Assembly (NCBI RefSeq): GCF_010993775.1
Contig: NZ_WOTO01000022.1
Coordinates: 60,412-124,411, forward strand
DNA: 64,000 nucleotides
DNA from: Fodinicola feengrottensis
Lineage (GTDB): Bacteria > Actinomycetota > Actinomycetes > Mycobacteriales > HKI-0501
Reading direction: 5' to 3'
The notes beneath the pieces were generated by a model, which was given only the letters and a program-made list of their open reading frames with translations, did not search any database and was not told the DNA's origin. Positions 1-8,960 of this stretch are shown piece after piece. A program made the translations under genes and the position numbers. Every line of letters begins with the position of its first letter. The first letter of the stretch is position 1.

Positions 1-416
1 GACAGATCGGCCTGGATGAAGTGGGTCCGGTCGTTCTCCTCGAGCAGCGCCCGCCCGTGGGCGACCACCACCGCGTCACGGTCGATGTAGACGACGCTCG
101 CCTCCGGGTTCACCTCCTGGACCACCTCATGGACGTTCTCGGTGGTGGGCAACCCGGAACCGCAGTCCAGGAACTGGTCCATGCCGACATCGCGGGCGAG
201 CCAGCGGCACGCCCGAAGCAGCCACTTTCGGTTCGCCATAGCGGCCTCGGCGATCTGCGGCGCGATCGCCGACACCCGGTGGAAGACCTGCCGGTCGATC
301 TCGAAGTTGTCCTTGCCACCGAGGGCGTAGTCGTACACCCGGGCGTCGCTCGGGCGACTGGCGGCAGCGACCGGGGCGGCATGGTCGATGTCGTCCGGCT
401 GCCGGATCCCTGACAT
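1..416 (-). CDS. SAM-dependent methyltransferase, DUF574 type (partial)
   Basis: The reverse strand reads openly from an ATG at 416 to the window edge, so only the N-terminal ~138 residues are present. It begins MSGIRQPDDIDHAAP and contains the run ARVYDYALGGKDNFEIDR, followed by a QFLDCGSGLPTTENVHE segment. That is the glycine-rich SAM-binding region of the actinobacterial DUF574/Methyltransf_19 family. A GTG at 434 would add six residues (MSEATD) and is a possible alternative start. These proteins are typically encoded next to XRE(DUF5753) and DUF397 genes, as here; their substrates are mostly unknown. The call rests on the motif and the neighbourhood; the C-terminus is not visible. Confidence 0.8.
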   Translation of the reverse strand, partial: MSGIRQPDDIDHAAPVAAASRPSDARVYDYALGGKDNFEIDRQVFHRVSAIAPQIAEAAMANRKWLLRACRWLARDVGMDQFLDCGSGLPTTENVHEVVQEVNPEASVVYIDRDAVVVAHGRALLEENDRTHFIQADL

Positions 417-694
417 GTCGGTGGCCTCGCTCACGGTTGGCTCGGCGACGACGCTGAGCACCTAGAGTAGGGGATCGGGCAGCAGACGCCCAGTGCGACC
501 CGCAAATATCCCGGTCAGGGAGTTCTGTCAGTTTCCGCATTCCTATCCAGCCGGTCAAAGACGTGCAACGAGGGGCACTGAGCGTGTACCTTGCGTGACC
601 AACGAGGCTTCCAGGACTAGGATCAGACTCCGCCAGGTCCCTGGCGAGTCCGCAACTAACGTTGGTGTCGATTGGCTCGGGGAGGTTCGAGGCA

Positions 695-1565
695 GTGGCG
701 ATCGCTGAGTCCTCTGATGGCGGTTCCACCGCCCAGCGGATGATGCTCGGCAGTCAGCTGCGCAAACTCCGCGAGAGCAAGAACATCTCCCGCGGCGACG
801 CCGGCAAGAAGATCCGCGGCTCCGAGTCCAAGATCAGCCGGATGGAACTCGGCCGGGTCAGCCTCAAAAGAGATCGACGTCGAGGACCTGCTGACCCTCT
901 ACGACATCACCGACGAGAACGAGCGCGACGACGTTCTTCAGATGGTCCGCGACTCCAACCAGCCAGGCTGGTGGATCCGGTTCGGCGAGCTGGTGCCGAA
1001 GTGGTTTCACAACTATGTCGGCCTGGAAGAGTCCGCGTCCCGGATCCAGACCTTCGAGCTGCAGTTCGTCCCGGGTCTGCTGCAGACCGAGTCGTACGCC
1101 AAGGCCGTCATCGCTCGGGGCATCCCGGACTCCCCGCAGGAGGAGATCAACCGCCGGGTGACCGTACGGATGCAACGCCAGCGACTGCTGTCGCGGCCTC
1201 GCTCGCCCCGACTCTGGGCCGTCATCGACGAATCCGCGCTCTACCACCTGGTCGGCAACGAAGCGGTCATGCACGAGCAGCTGGAATACCTGCTCGAGGT
1301 GAGCCAGTCACCGACGATCGCCGTCCAGATCGTCCCGTTCAAGCGGGCCACCACCGGCGCCGAGGTGCCGTTCTCGCTGCTCCGGTTCGCCGAGCGCGAG
1401 CTACAGGACGTCGTCTACATCGAGTATCCGACCGGCGCGCTCTATCTGGACAAGCCCGCCGAGGTCGAGCTCTATGTCAAGGTCACCCACCGGCTCACGG
1501 CCGAGGCCGCCACGCCGGAGGAAAGCCGCGAAATTATCCAGGAAGCGCTCAAGAAGCACTACTGA
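695..1565 (+). CDS. XRE-family regulator with DUF5753 domain (apparent frameshift)
   Basis: DNA-binding regulator. The N-terminal ~70 residues hold a helix-turn-helix (LGSQLRKLRESKNISRGDAG, then ESKISRMELGRVSLK). The rest is a DUF5753 sensor-like domain starting at PGWWIRFGELVPKWFHNYVGLE and ending EIIQEALKKHY. GTG 695 is chosen because GGGGAGG lies about 10 nt upstream. The frame breaks at the AAAA run 867-870. Removing one A restores SLKEIDVEDLLTLYDITDEN and joins the two halves, so this is probably one intact gene of about 290 residues. It lies upstream of, and co-directional with, a DUF397 gene. Such XRE/DUF397 pairs act in actinomycete development and antibiotic control; the role of this pair is inferred. 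Confidence 0.88.
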
Positions 1566-1680
1566 CCGTTTCCGGTCACAAGACTGCCCCACCATCGGTG
1601 TATCCGCCCCGATCGGGTTTCTAGCACCGTTTTTCCAGGTCACCTGCCCTCTGTCCCGGCAAGCTCCTCACTCAGAGTAG

Positions 1681-1753
1681 CTGCACGTGCATTGGCGCGT
1701 GCATTGACACGGGCGCCGTGCAAATGCACACTCAGATGCACGTGCAAATGCAC
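1681..1753. promoter_or_regulatory. Array of GTGCA/TGCAC half-sites before the DUF397 gene
   Basis: This stretch holds repeated half-sites in both orientations. GTGCATT occurs at 1687-1693 and 1699-1705, exactly 12 bp apart. The perfect 12-mer GTGCAAATGCAC occurs at 1718-1729 and 1742-1753, exactly 24 bp apart. A further TGCAC lies at 1737-1741. The spacing close to helical turns (12/24 bp) and the position 40-110 bp before the DUF397 start make it a strong operator candidate, most simply for the upstream XRE regulator. Binding itself is inferred. Confidence 0.65.
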
Positions 1754-1794
1754 GCTGTGTGGCATACACTCCTAAAGGCAAGGGGGGACCAGCA

Positions 1795-2034
1795 GTGAAA
1801 GAGATCAGCAACGGTGTTCCGGCCCAGGATCTGGGTGCGGTTGCTTGGCGCAAGAGCAAGTTCAGTGGCGCGCAGGGCAACTGCCTTGAGGTCGCGGGTC
1901 TGGACAGTGGACAGATCGCGGTTCGCAACTCGCGGGACCCGCACGGTCCGGCGCTCGTCTACACCGTGGACGAGATCGCCGCGTTCCTTGCCGGCGCCAA
2001 AGAGGGCGAATTCGACTACCTGCTCAACCGCTAG
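1795..2034 (+). CDS. DUF397 domain protein
   Basis: Small soluble protein of 79 residues: WRKSKFSGAQGNCLEVAGLDSGQIAVRNSRDPHGPALVY is split here as the DUF397 signature WRKSKFSG, NCLEVA, IAVRNSRDP and a C-terminal F...AKEGEFDYL. GTG 1795 is preferred over the in-frame ATG 1759 because AGGGGGG lies about 8 nt upstream and the extra residues match nothing in the family. It is downstream of the XRE regulator and behind the GTGCA half-site array. DUF397 proteins are usual partners of XRE/DUF5753 regulators, sometimes described as toxin-antitoxin-like. The gene is intact. Confidence 0.88.
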   Translation: MKEISNGVPAQDLGAVAWRKSKFSGAQGNCLEVAGLDSGQIAVRNSRDPHGPALVYTVDEIAAFLAGAKEGEFDYLLNR

Positions 2035-2200
2035 GCGTTCAGCACCACCAAAACCAGATTTGCCCAGTCACGGATGCCAACGACTGACACGGAGGCAGGG
2101 ATGACGAGACAGGAGTCTTCGAGACTCCGGCCGTACGGCCCCATGGCGGTGTCGTGCGGTTCCTCGTCCAGCCTGCGGTCGTGGGGGGCTCCGGGCCCAG

Positions 2201-2237
2201 CTGGGTTTCGGACCGGTCTTTCCGGTCCGAAACCCAG
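2201..2237. terminator. Very strong 16-bp hairpin
   Basis: CTGGGTTTCGGACCGG at 2201-2216 pairs perfectly with 2222-2237 around the 5-nt loop TCTTT. There is no T tract after it, which is common for actinobacterial terminators. It lies 167 bp after the DUF397 stop codon. Confidence 0.6.
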
Positions 2238-2383
2238 TTCAGGCACCGAAATCCGGGACGATAGCTCCACCGATCTTGACCTGCTCCATCAGTTTCGTCG
2301 CACGACCCGCCAACGACTGTCGGGCCGCCGGGCGAGACCAACCGCCGCCGCGCCGGATCAGCGCGGCGGTTCGCACAGGCCCG

Positions 2384-2426
2384 GGGCCGATCCGCAGCTG
2401 ATCATTCGAATCCTGCGGATCGGCCC
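2384..2426. repeat. 14-bp inverted repeat with 15-nt loop
   Basis: GGGCCGATCCGCAG at 2384-2397 is the exact reverse complement of 2413-2426. The loop contains ATTCGAATC. It lies about 100 bp before the small gene at 2529. It could be a regulatory hairpin in a leader or an operator; nothing in the sequence decides between these. Confidence 0.5.
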
Positions 2427-2528
2427 TGCTCCATTCCGTGTTGCCCGGGATGGATCGGTGCCTCGGGGAGACGGGCTTCAACCGCAGGTAATGGGTTCGA
2501 TCGATGCGATGACGGGAGCGCTGCCGGC

Positions 2529-2831
2529 ATGAGCCTGAACATTGACTGCCCGCACGACGTATGGCAACCGTGGCGGATTGACGCGGTCGCGATCGTCGAA
2601 GGCCACGCCGATTTGCTGGGCGGGGTTTGCCAGCTGTGCGGCCAAACCCTGGTGTGCGTGGATGCCGGCAACGCGCCCCAGCGCTGGCACCCGGTGTCGC
2701 TGGTGGTGGCTCGTACGCGCCGCTACAACACCAATCCGAGCCGGGCCGACTCGGACAGCCGCTCGGTGCGCCGGGACGGTGCCATCTACGCCGAGGCAGT
2801 CGCCGCCGAAATGGCCGTCAGCTCGCTCTGA
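2529..2831 (+). CDS. Small hypothetical protein
   Basis: An uninterrupted 100-residue frame starting MSLNIDCPHDVWQPWRI, with a CQLCGQ pair and an upstream Cys-His that could bind a metal, and a charged middle (RTRRYNTNPSRADSDSRS). I do not recognise the family. Codon usage (G/C in third position) and the clean stop support a real gene. It ends 108 bp before the DGPF/sigma-factor operon on the same strand. No function is assigned. Confidence 0.5.
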   Translation: MSLNIDCPHDVWQPWRIDAVAIVEGHADLLGGVCQLCGQTLVCVDAGNAPQRWHPVSLVVARTRRYNTNPSRADSDSRSVRRDGAIYAEAVAAEMAVSSL

Positions 2832-2939
2832 GAAGCCCTGTGGCTGGCGTCACAGTATGGTGGTGTCGGTCTCGGAGACGGCCGTTCGTGACTCCTGTGA
2901 ACGGCCCGACCGGGCCCGCAGACGCCAGGAGCCATCGCC

Positions 2940-3284
2940 ATGGAATATCTGATCCTGATCTATTCAGCCGAGCTGACCGCCGACGCCCAGGCGGCGGCCA
3001 TCACCGCCGCTGGCCTGACGGACTATGAGGTCTACTCCAACGATCTGGTGGAAGCGGGCGTGATGCGGGGCGGCAAACGTCTGCAGGGCACGTCCACCGC
3101 GACCACGGTTTCGGTACGTGACGGGGAAACCCTGATCACCGACGGCCCGTACGCCGAAGCCCGGGAACAGCTCGGCGGCTTCTACGTGGTGGAATGCGCC
3201 GACCTTGACGAAGCGCTGAAATGGGCCAGCCGCTGCCCCGGCGCCGGGCACGGGACCATTGAGGTTCGTCCAGCCTACGGATGA
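2940..3284 (+). CDS. YCII/DGPF-family protein
   Basis: A 114-residue YCII-related protein. The N-terminus MEYLILIYSAEL is the family's first strand, the signature DGPYAEAREQLGGFYVVEC sits near residues 70-88, and the end GTIEVRPAYG is typical. DGPF proteins are usually encoded directly before ECF sigma factors with C-terminal extensions (ECF42 group). Here the stop overlaps the start of the sigma gene by ATGA, implying translational coupling. The biochemical activity of the family is not established. A 7-bp inverted repeat (GCCGTTC, 2881-2887 with 2899-2905) lies in the leader. Confidence 0.9.
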   Translation: MEYLILIYSAELTADAQAAAITAAGLTDYEVYSNDLVEAGVMRGGKRLQGTSTATTVSVRDGETLITDGPYAEAREQLGGFYVVECADLDEALKWASRCPGAGHGTIEVRPAYG

Positions 3285-4524
3285 CAGATCTCGCCCAGGT
3301 TTTCCGAGACCATCACGGCCGCGTGCTGGCCCGGCTGATCAGCGTCCTCGGCGATTTCGACCTCGCCGAGGACTCGCTCAGCGACGCGTACGCGACGGCC
3401 GCCGCCAAGTGGCCCGCGAACGGTGTTCCCGCCAGCCCGGGCGGGTGGCTGGTGACCACCGCCCGCCGCCGCGCCATCGACCGGATCCGGCGGGATCGTA
3501 CGTACGGCGAGAAAGTCCGGTTGCTGGCGGCTACCCCGGTGACCCCGGCCGGTGCGACGACGACGAGCCGGTCCCCGATGACCGGCTGCTGCTTTTCTTC
3601 GCCTGTTGCCATCCGGCGTTGGCCCGGACGGCTCAGGTGGCACTGACCCTGCGCTGCCTCGGCGGCCTTTCCACCGCCGAGGTGGCCCGGTTGTTCCTGG
3701 TCCCGGAGGCCACGGTCAGCCAGCGGATCGTGAGGGCAAAAGCCAAAATCCGGGACGCCGGCATCCCCTACCGGCTGCCGGCGGCAGAGGACCTGCCGGC
3801 CCGGCTGCCGGCCGTGCAAGCAGTCATCTACCTGCTTTTCACCGAAGGACACACCGCGACCACCGGTGACCGCCTGATCCGCGCTGAGCTGTGCGCCGAG
3901 GCGATCCGGCTGGCCAGGATCCTGCACCACCTGCTGCCCGCCGAGCCGGAAGTGCCCGCGCTGCTGGCGTTGTTGCTGCTCACCGATGCCCGGCGAGCGG
4001 CCCGTACGGACCGGGATGGCCGGCTGGTGACCTTGCCCGAACAGGACCGCGATCTCTGGGACCGGGCGCAGGTCGCTGAGGGCCGGGAACTGTTGGTCGG
4101 GGCGCTGCGCTCCGGGGCGGCCGGGCCGTACGGCCTGCAGGCGGCAATCGCCGCCGTACATGCCGACGCGCCGGCCGCGGAGGCGACCGACTGGAAGCAG
4201 ATTTCCGGGCTTTACCAGCTGCTCGCGACGGCCACCGCCTCCCCGATGGTGCACCTCAACCACGCGATCGCGGTCGGCATGGCCGATGGACCGGCGGTGG
4301 GCCTGCGGCTGCTGGCGGATCTGGACGCAGCCGGCCGGTTGCCGCACAGCCACCTGACCGCGGTTGCCCGAGCCGATTTCCTGTCCAAAGTGGACCGCGC
4401 GGCCGAAGCGGCCGTCGCGTACGAAGAAGCTATTGCACAGGCCGAAAACACGGTCGAGCGCGACTTTCTGATCGATCGCCGGGATGCTCTCCTGCGATCC
4501 GCACCTGAGGGGAAAAATCCATGA
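3281..4524 (+). CDS. ECF42-type RNA polymerase sigma factor with long C-terminal extension (apparent frameshift)
   Basis: Starts MTDLAQVFRDHHGRVLARLI, the sigma-2 region of sigma-70-like factors, including WLVTTARRRAIDRIRRD. After a frame change between about 3530 and 3560 it continues DDRLLLFFACCHPAL and the sigma-4 helix-turn-helix LSTAEVARLFLVPEATVSQRI, then about 220 residues of helical extension to RDALLRSAPEGKNP. Restoring the missing base gives about 414 residues, the normal size for ECF42 factors. It overlaps the DGPF gene upstream and the TfoX-domain gene downstream (both ATGA), so the three form a tight operon. No anti-sigma factor is encoded nearby; in ECF42 the C-terminal extension is thought to control activity. 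Confidence 0.9.
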
Positions 4525-4835
4525 CCGCTGACGAGGTTTTCGATGACATCGTGGACGACGACCTGGCCGGCCGCGGGGTGAGCGCCGGCAAGATGTTCGG
4601 CGCCCGCGCCATCATGCTGGACGGCAAGGCCATCTGCTGTCTCAAGCGCGCCGAGTTCGGGGTCAAACTCGGCGCCGGCAGCGCGGCTCACGAGAAGGCG
4701 CTGGCGCTGCCCGAAGCGGTGCTTTTCGACCCGGCCGGCAAGGGCCGCCCGTTCAAGGACTGGGTCGCGCTGCCGGCCTCGCAGTCCGAGCACTGGCCCA
4801 CTCTCGCCCAGGCGGCCGTCCAGGCCGCTCACTGA
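4521..4835 (+). CDS. TfoX N-terminal domain protein
   Basis: A 104-residue intact protein with the TfoX_N pattern: AGRGVSAGKMFGARAIMLDGKAICCLK, FGVKLGAG, a middle LFDPAGKGRPFKDWVALP and a C-terminal helix ending AAVQAAH. TfoX_N proteins are small alpha/beta proteins named after a competence regulator, but stand-alone versions in actinobacteria have no known function. Its start overlaps the sigma-factor stop, so it is co-translated with the DGPF/ECF42 pair and may belong to the same response. Confidence 0.82.
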   Translation: MTADEVFDDIVDDDLAGRGVSAGKMFGARAIMLDGKAICCLKRAEFGVKLGAGSAAHEKALALPEAVLFDPAGKGRPFKDWVALPASQSEHWPTLAQAAVQAAH

Positions 4836-4914
4836 GTATCCAGAGAACATCCAGAATCCGGCGCCATCATGAGGCCGCGAGCAGTCCAGCTCGCGGACCG
4901 ACATGGGGGTGTCC

Positions 4915-6043
4915 ATGGGAAACAGAACTTCGTGGCGGATAGCCGCGGCGGCCGGCGCGGCCGCGATCGTGTGTGTAGTGGGAAGTACGCCGGTGCAGGC
5001 GAGCGTCCCACTGAGGTATTCGACCAGTTTCACCGCCAGTGGGTGGTTCAAAGAACTGCCCTCCTCGCGGCAGCCAGGACTTCGCCGGCGGCAATCTGGA
5101 GGCCATCGGGGTCCAAACGTCAGCGGATATCGGCAGCTGGCAGTACGCCTATCCCGCCGGCAACACGTGGTCCGGGCCATCACCAGTCGGCATTCTGCCG
5201 CCCTCTGACCCGCCGGCGTCACCGCAGCTGATCATCACTGCGAGCTGCGCGAGCCACTTGGTGGTCTACCGCGGCCAGGCCAGCGGTGGGCTTTTCTTCC
5301 TGAGCGGCTATTCCGTCACCCCGACTTTGGTGACGTCCACCAAAACCGTTGGGTCCCCCGCATTCGTGGAAAGCGACTACGGCGACGGCGGCGGCGCGCG
5401 CCTGGAAGTGGTGGCACCGCTGGCCACCGGCGGCCTGAGCCACTGGAGCACCAGCGCGGGCAGCCCGGGCAGTCCGTGGACCTTCGACGAACATTTCGCC
5501 GGCGAGGAGAAATACGACGCGGTCGCGATGATCGAGAGCAGCTGGGGACATCTCGAGGTGATCGCCAGGACCACCGGCGGCAACCTGCACGAGTGGTACG
5601 AGCAAGCCGGGGTCTGGTACGACGACGGGCTCATGGTCGCGGACGGTTCCACCATCAGCGACATCAGCGGGCCGCCCGGGCTCATCCAGAGCACCTACGG
5701 GGCGACCAGCATCGATCCGAAAACCATCGGCAATTTCGAGCTGGTCACCCCATTGGCCAGCGGCGGGGTAGCCGAATGGTGGCGGGACAACAACACTGCC
5801 GGCTTTCCCTGGCATATCAACCGGATCGCCGACCAGGGTGCTTGGAAGAGCCTTAATCCACCGGTATTTGTGCCGCATCACTACACCAACGCGGCCATTA
5901 TCGAGGATAACCGGGGCTTCGCCGGCGGCATTTATTACGTCGTAGGCCAGACAACCGGCGAGGTCAATGGTTGGTCAGACGTGACCCTCACTCCGTTGCC
6001 GAACACCAAGCCGGGATTCAGCGGACTGTGGCCCGGCTACTGA
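4915..6043 (+). CDS. Secreted protein with beta-propeller/lectin-like repeats (apparent frameshift)
   Basis: Begins MGNRTSWRIAAAAGAAAIVC...TPVQAS, a classical signal peptide. The frame then shifts between about 5040 and 5075 and continues to the stop at 6043. The mature part has repeats of about 50-60 residues with the patterns LEVVAPLATGGLSHWSTSAG, LEVIARTTGGNLHEWYEQ and FELVTPLASGGVAEWWRDN. These resemble blades of PLL/tectonin-type sugar-binding propellers. ATG 4903 is an alternative start; 4915 has GGGGG just upstream. It precedes, convergently, the AfsR-type regulator gene, on whose other side lies a second secreted repeat protein. Ligand unknown. Confidence 0.72.
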
Positions 6044-8860
6044 GGGCGTCCAGGTGATCGCGGAGGTCGGCGGCCAACGGGGAGTTGAGGCTCTCGGCGA
6101 TAACCAGGGCCTGCCGCCAGTGGTCCGCCGCCTCCGCGAACCGATCCGTGACGCGGTAAATGCGCGCGAGGCAGTCCAGGATGACCGCCTCGCCGTACCG
6201 GTCGCCGGCCGCCCGGCAGGTGACCAGCCCCTGGCGCGCGTACGTGAAAGCGAGATCGAAGCTCCGCAACGAAAGGTACGCCCGCGCGAGGTTGTCCAGC
6301 GCGACGCCTTCCAGCTGCCGGTCACCGGCCGCACGGCACATCCGCAACGCCTGCTCCTCGCACCGCACGCTTTCCTCGAAACGACCGGCATCGCGGTAAA
6401 TCTGGCCGAGGTTGTTCAGCGCGATCGCCTCGCCCACACTGTCGCCACCCTGCCGGCTGATCTCGACCGCCTGCTGCTGATGACAGTCGACGCTTTCGGC
6501 CAGCCGGCCGACATGCCTATAGGTATTCCCAAGATTGGTGAGGACACCGGCCTCACCGCTGCGAAAAAAACCCGCCGCCCGCATCAAAACCCGCGCGGCG
6601 AGATAGTGCTCGATCGCCTCGTCGTAGCGGCGCAGGTCCTTTTTCGCCACCCCGAGCCCGACCAGGATCCGGGCCTGCGCGAGCTGGTCGCCGACCTCGC
6701 GCGTACAGGACAGCGCGATCTCGTGGCTGGCGATCCAGTCCGCCCACAGCCCGCGAGCCTCGAAGAAACCCCACAGATAACGGGAAATCCGCCACGCCTG
6801 GTCCGGAAAACCGTGCTCGGCGGCGGCCCGCACCATCGGCACCAGGTTCGGGCGCTCGGAGTCCAGCCACCTGAGCGCGTCGACCCGGTCAGCGAGCGGT
6901 CGTACGACCGTGCCCGGCGGCGGCTCGGCGGCCCGGTCCCGCCGAGCCGGGCGGATCAGCTCCTCGGCGTTGTTGGTGCTGTGAACGTAAAAACCGAACA
7001 GCCGCAACCGTGCGGCTCGCTGGTCTTGGACACTTTCCTCGGCCTGACACGGCGGGCGGCGAAAATCCCGAGCAGGTCGTGCAGCCGGTAGCGGCCCGGC
7101 TCCGGTTCGTCCACCAAATGCGCCTCGAGAATGTCCTGCAGCGCGCGATCGACGGCACTCACGTCCGTACCGGCGAGTGCGGCCATCGCGTGAATGCCCA
7201 GTCCCAGCCCGGGAAACAGCCCGAGCAGCCGGAACAACCGCTGACCGGCGGCGTCGAGCGACCGGTACGACAACGAAAACGTGGCGGCCACACTCAGATC
7301 GTCGGCCCGCAGCTCGGAAAGCCGGCTCTTCTCGTCGTCGAGCCGAGCCAGCAGGTGGGCCGCGGTCCACCCCTCGCGATGTCGCATCCGGGCTGCCGCG
7401 ATCTGCACGGCCAACGGCAAGCAGCCGCACATCCGTACTACCGCCTCGGTGGCGGCCGGCTCGGCGCCGGCCCGGTCCGCGCCCACGATCGCCGCGAAAA
7501 GCGCGACCGCGTCACGGCCTGGCAACACATCAAGGGTGAGAAACTGTCCGCCGCCTCCAGCCCCACCAGCCGGCGGCGCGCGGTGATCAGCACGAACGAC
7601 CCGGCCGCGCCCGGTAGCAGCGGTCGGACCTGGCCGGCGTCGGCCGCGTTGTCCAGCACCAAAACCGCGCGCCGGCGGGCCACCTCGGCGCGCCACAGCC
7701 CGGCCCGGTCGTCAAGATCGGCCGGAATGCGCTCGCCCGGAATGTCCAGCGCTCGCAACAGTTTGTCGAGTGCGGCGGTCGGGCTCATCGGCCGTGTGCC
7801 GGCGGTGTGAGCATGCAAATCCAGGTAAAGCTGGGCGTCCGGGAACCGGCCGGCGAGCCGCTGGGCGAGGTGGACGGCCAGGCTGGTCTTGCCCACTCCG
7901 CCCATCCCGTCGATCGCGCACACCGCCGATGCATCCGGAGGTGGCTCGGCGGCCAGCCGCAGGATCGTCTCGACCTCGGGGTCCCGGCCGATGAAATTCC
8001 TGGTGTCGCGCGGAAGAGTGCGTTGGACCCGGGTCGCGGTGGCGGCGCGACCGCGACCAGCGCCGGTACGGGCCGGGACAGCGTCGGGTCGCCGGCCAGG
8101 ATCCGCTGCCGCAACTCGGTCAGCATCGGCCCGGGATCCAACCCGAGCTCGTCCGCGGAAATGGCCCGGGCCTGGTCGTACGCGGCGAGCGCGGCGGCCT
8201 GTCGGCCGTCCCGATAGCGCGCCAGCATCAGCTGCGCCCACGGCCGCTCGCGCAGCGGATGGTCCCGGGTGAGGGTTTTTCCATCTCCCCGGTCGCCTCG
8301 GCGTGCCGGCCCTGCGCCAGCAGAATGTCGATGCGGTCCTCGACCATCGCGAGGCGCAGCTCGCTGAGCCGGTCACGTTGCGCCGCGGCGAACGGTCCAG
8401 CCACATCCCCGAGCACCACGCCGTCGAAAAGGTCCAGCGCCGCCTGGAAAGTCGTGTTGGCGTCGGCGTACGCGCCGTCCTGCCAGAAGCGCCGGCCATC
8501 CTCCCGGAGCCGCTCGAATTCGGCCACATCCACTTGACCGGCAGGCACATTCAACCGATAACCGGAGCCGTACGACTGCAGGACGGTGCCAGGCGAGCGG
8601 CGGGTTCTGCCTGGTTCCAACACCCGGCGCAGGCCTGCCACATAGGTGTGGACGCCACCTTTGGGGCCGCCAGGGAGATCCTCGCCCCACACTGCGTCGA
8701 TCAGCTGGGTGGTAAAAACGACCTGATTGAACCGTAGCGCCAGCACCGCGAAAAGTGCGCGCTGCCTCGGCGGCCCGAGGGCAATGTCCTTGCCGTTGAC
8801 CAAGGCCCGCGGTGGTCCCAGCAGCCGGACCGACAGGGTGTCCGCTGCCCTATCGGTCAT
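6018..8860 (-). CDS. AfsR/SARP-family transcriptional regulator (several apparent frameshifts)
   Basis: Read 3' to 5' on the plus strand, homology is continuous over about 945 residues. There is an OmpR-type winged helix (LSVRLLGPPRALVNGKDIALG, near residues 8-100), a BTAD bacterial activation domain (VDVAEFERL to ILAGDPTL), an NB-ARC ATPase with Walker A GMGGVGKTSLAVHL and RAVLVLDNA, and tetratricopeptide repeats (GEAIALNNLGQIYRDAGRF, GVALDNLARAYLSL). The frame changes about four times, near 8275 (a TTTTT run), 8040, 7540 and 7050. ATG 8860 starts the winged-helix domain. Such regulators control secondary metabolism or differentiation. It is divergent from the secreted protein at 8961 and converges with, and slightly overlaps, the one ending at 6043. 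Confidence 0.9.
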
Positions 8861-8960
8861 CGTCACCCGCCTTTTCGGTCCTGGCGTCCAGAGGCCGTCC
8901 AGAGCATCGTGACAGATTTCGCCGCTGGAGAACCACCGCTTATAAAGAGGACGGGAGATC

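Larger units (their letters stand above)
2035..2528. other. Non-coding stretch rich in perfect hairpins
   Basis: About 490 bp between the DUF397 gene and a small unknown gene, with no convincing coding region on either strand. It contains at least four inverted repeats: 2112-2128 (7-bp stem, TCG loop), 2201-2237 (16-bp stem), 2345-2369 (9-bp stem) and 2384-2426 (14-bp stem). The first two can act as terminators for the DUF397 transcript. The later two are not followed by T runs and are unexplained. The overlapping open frames on both strands have no recognisable motif. Confidence 0.5.

Noticed and set aside
2384..2426. Possible tRNA, because ATTCGAATC resembles a T-loop
   Set aside because: The flanking sequences form one long hairpin; there are no acceptor, D or anticodon arms of the right length.
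6018..8860. Several separate small genes in the AfsR region
   Set aside because: The pieces line up as consecutive domains of one AfsR-type protein; splitting would leave fragments without starts.
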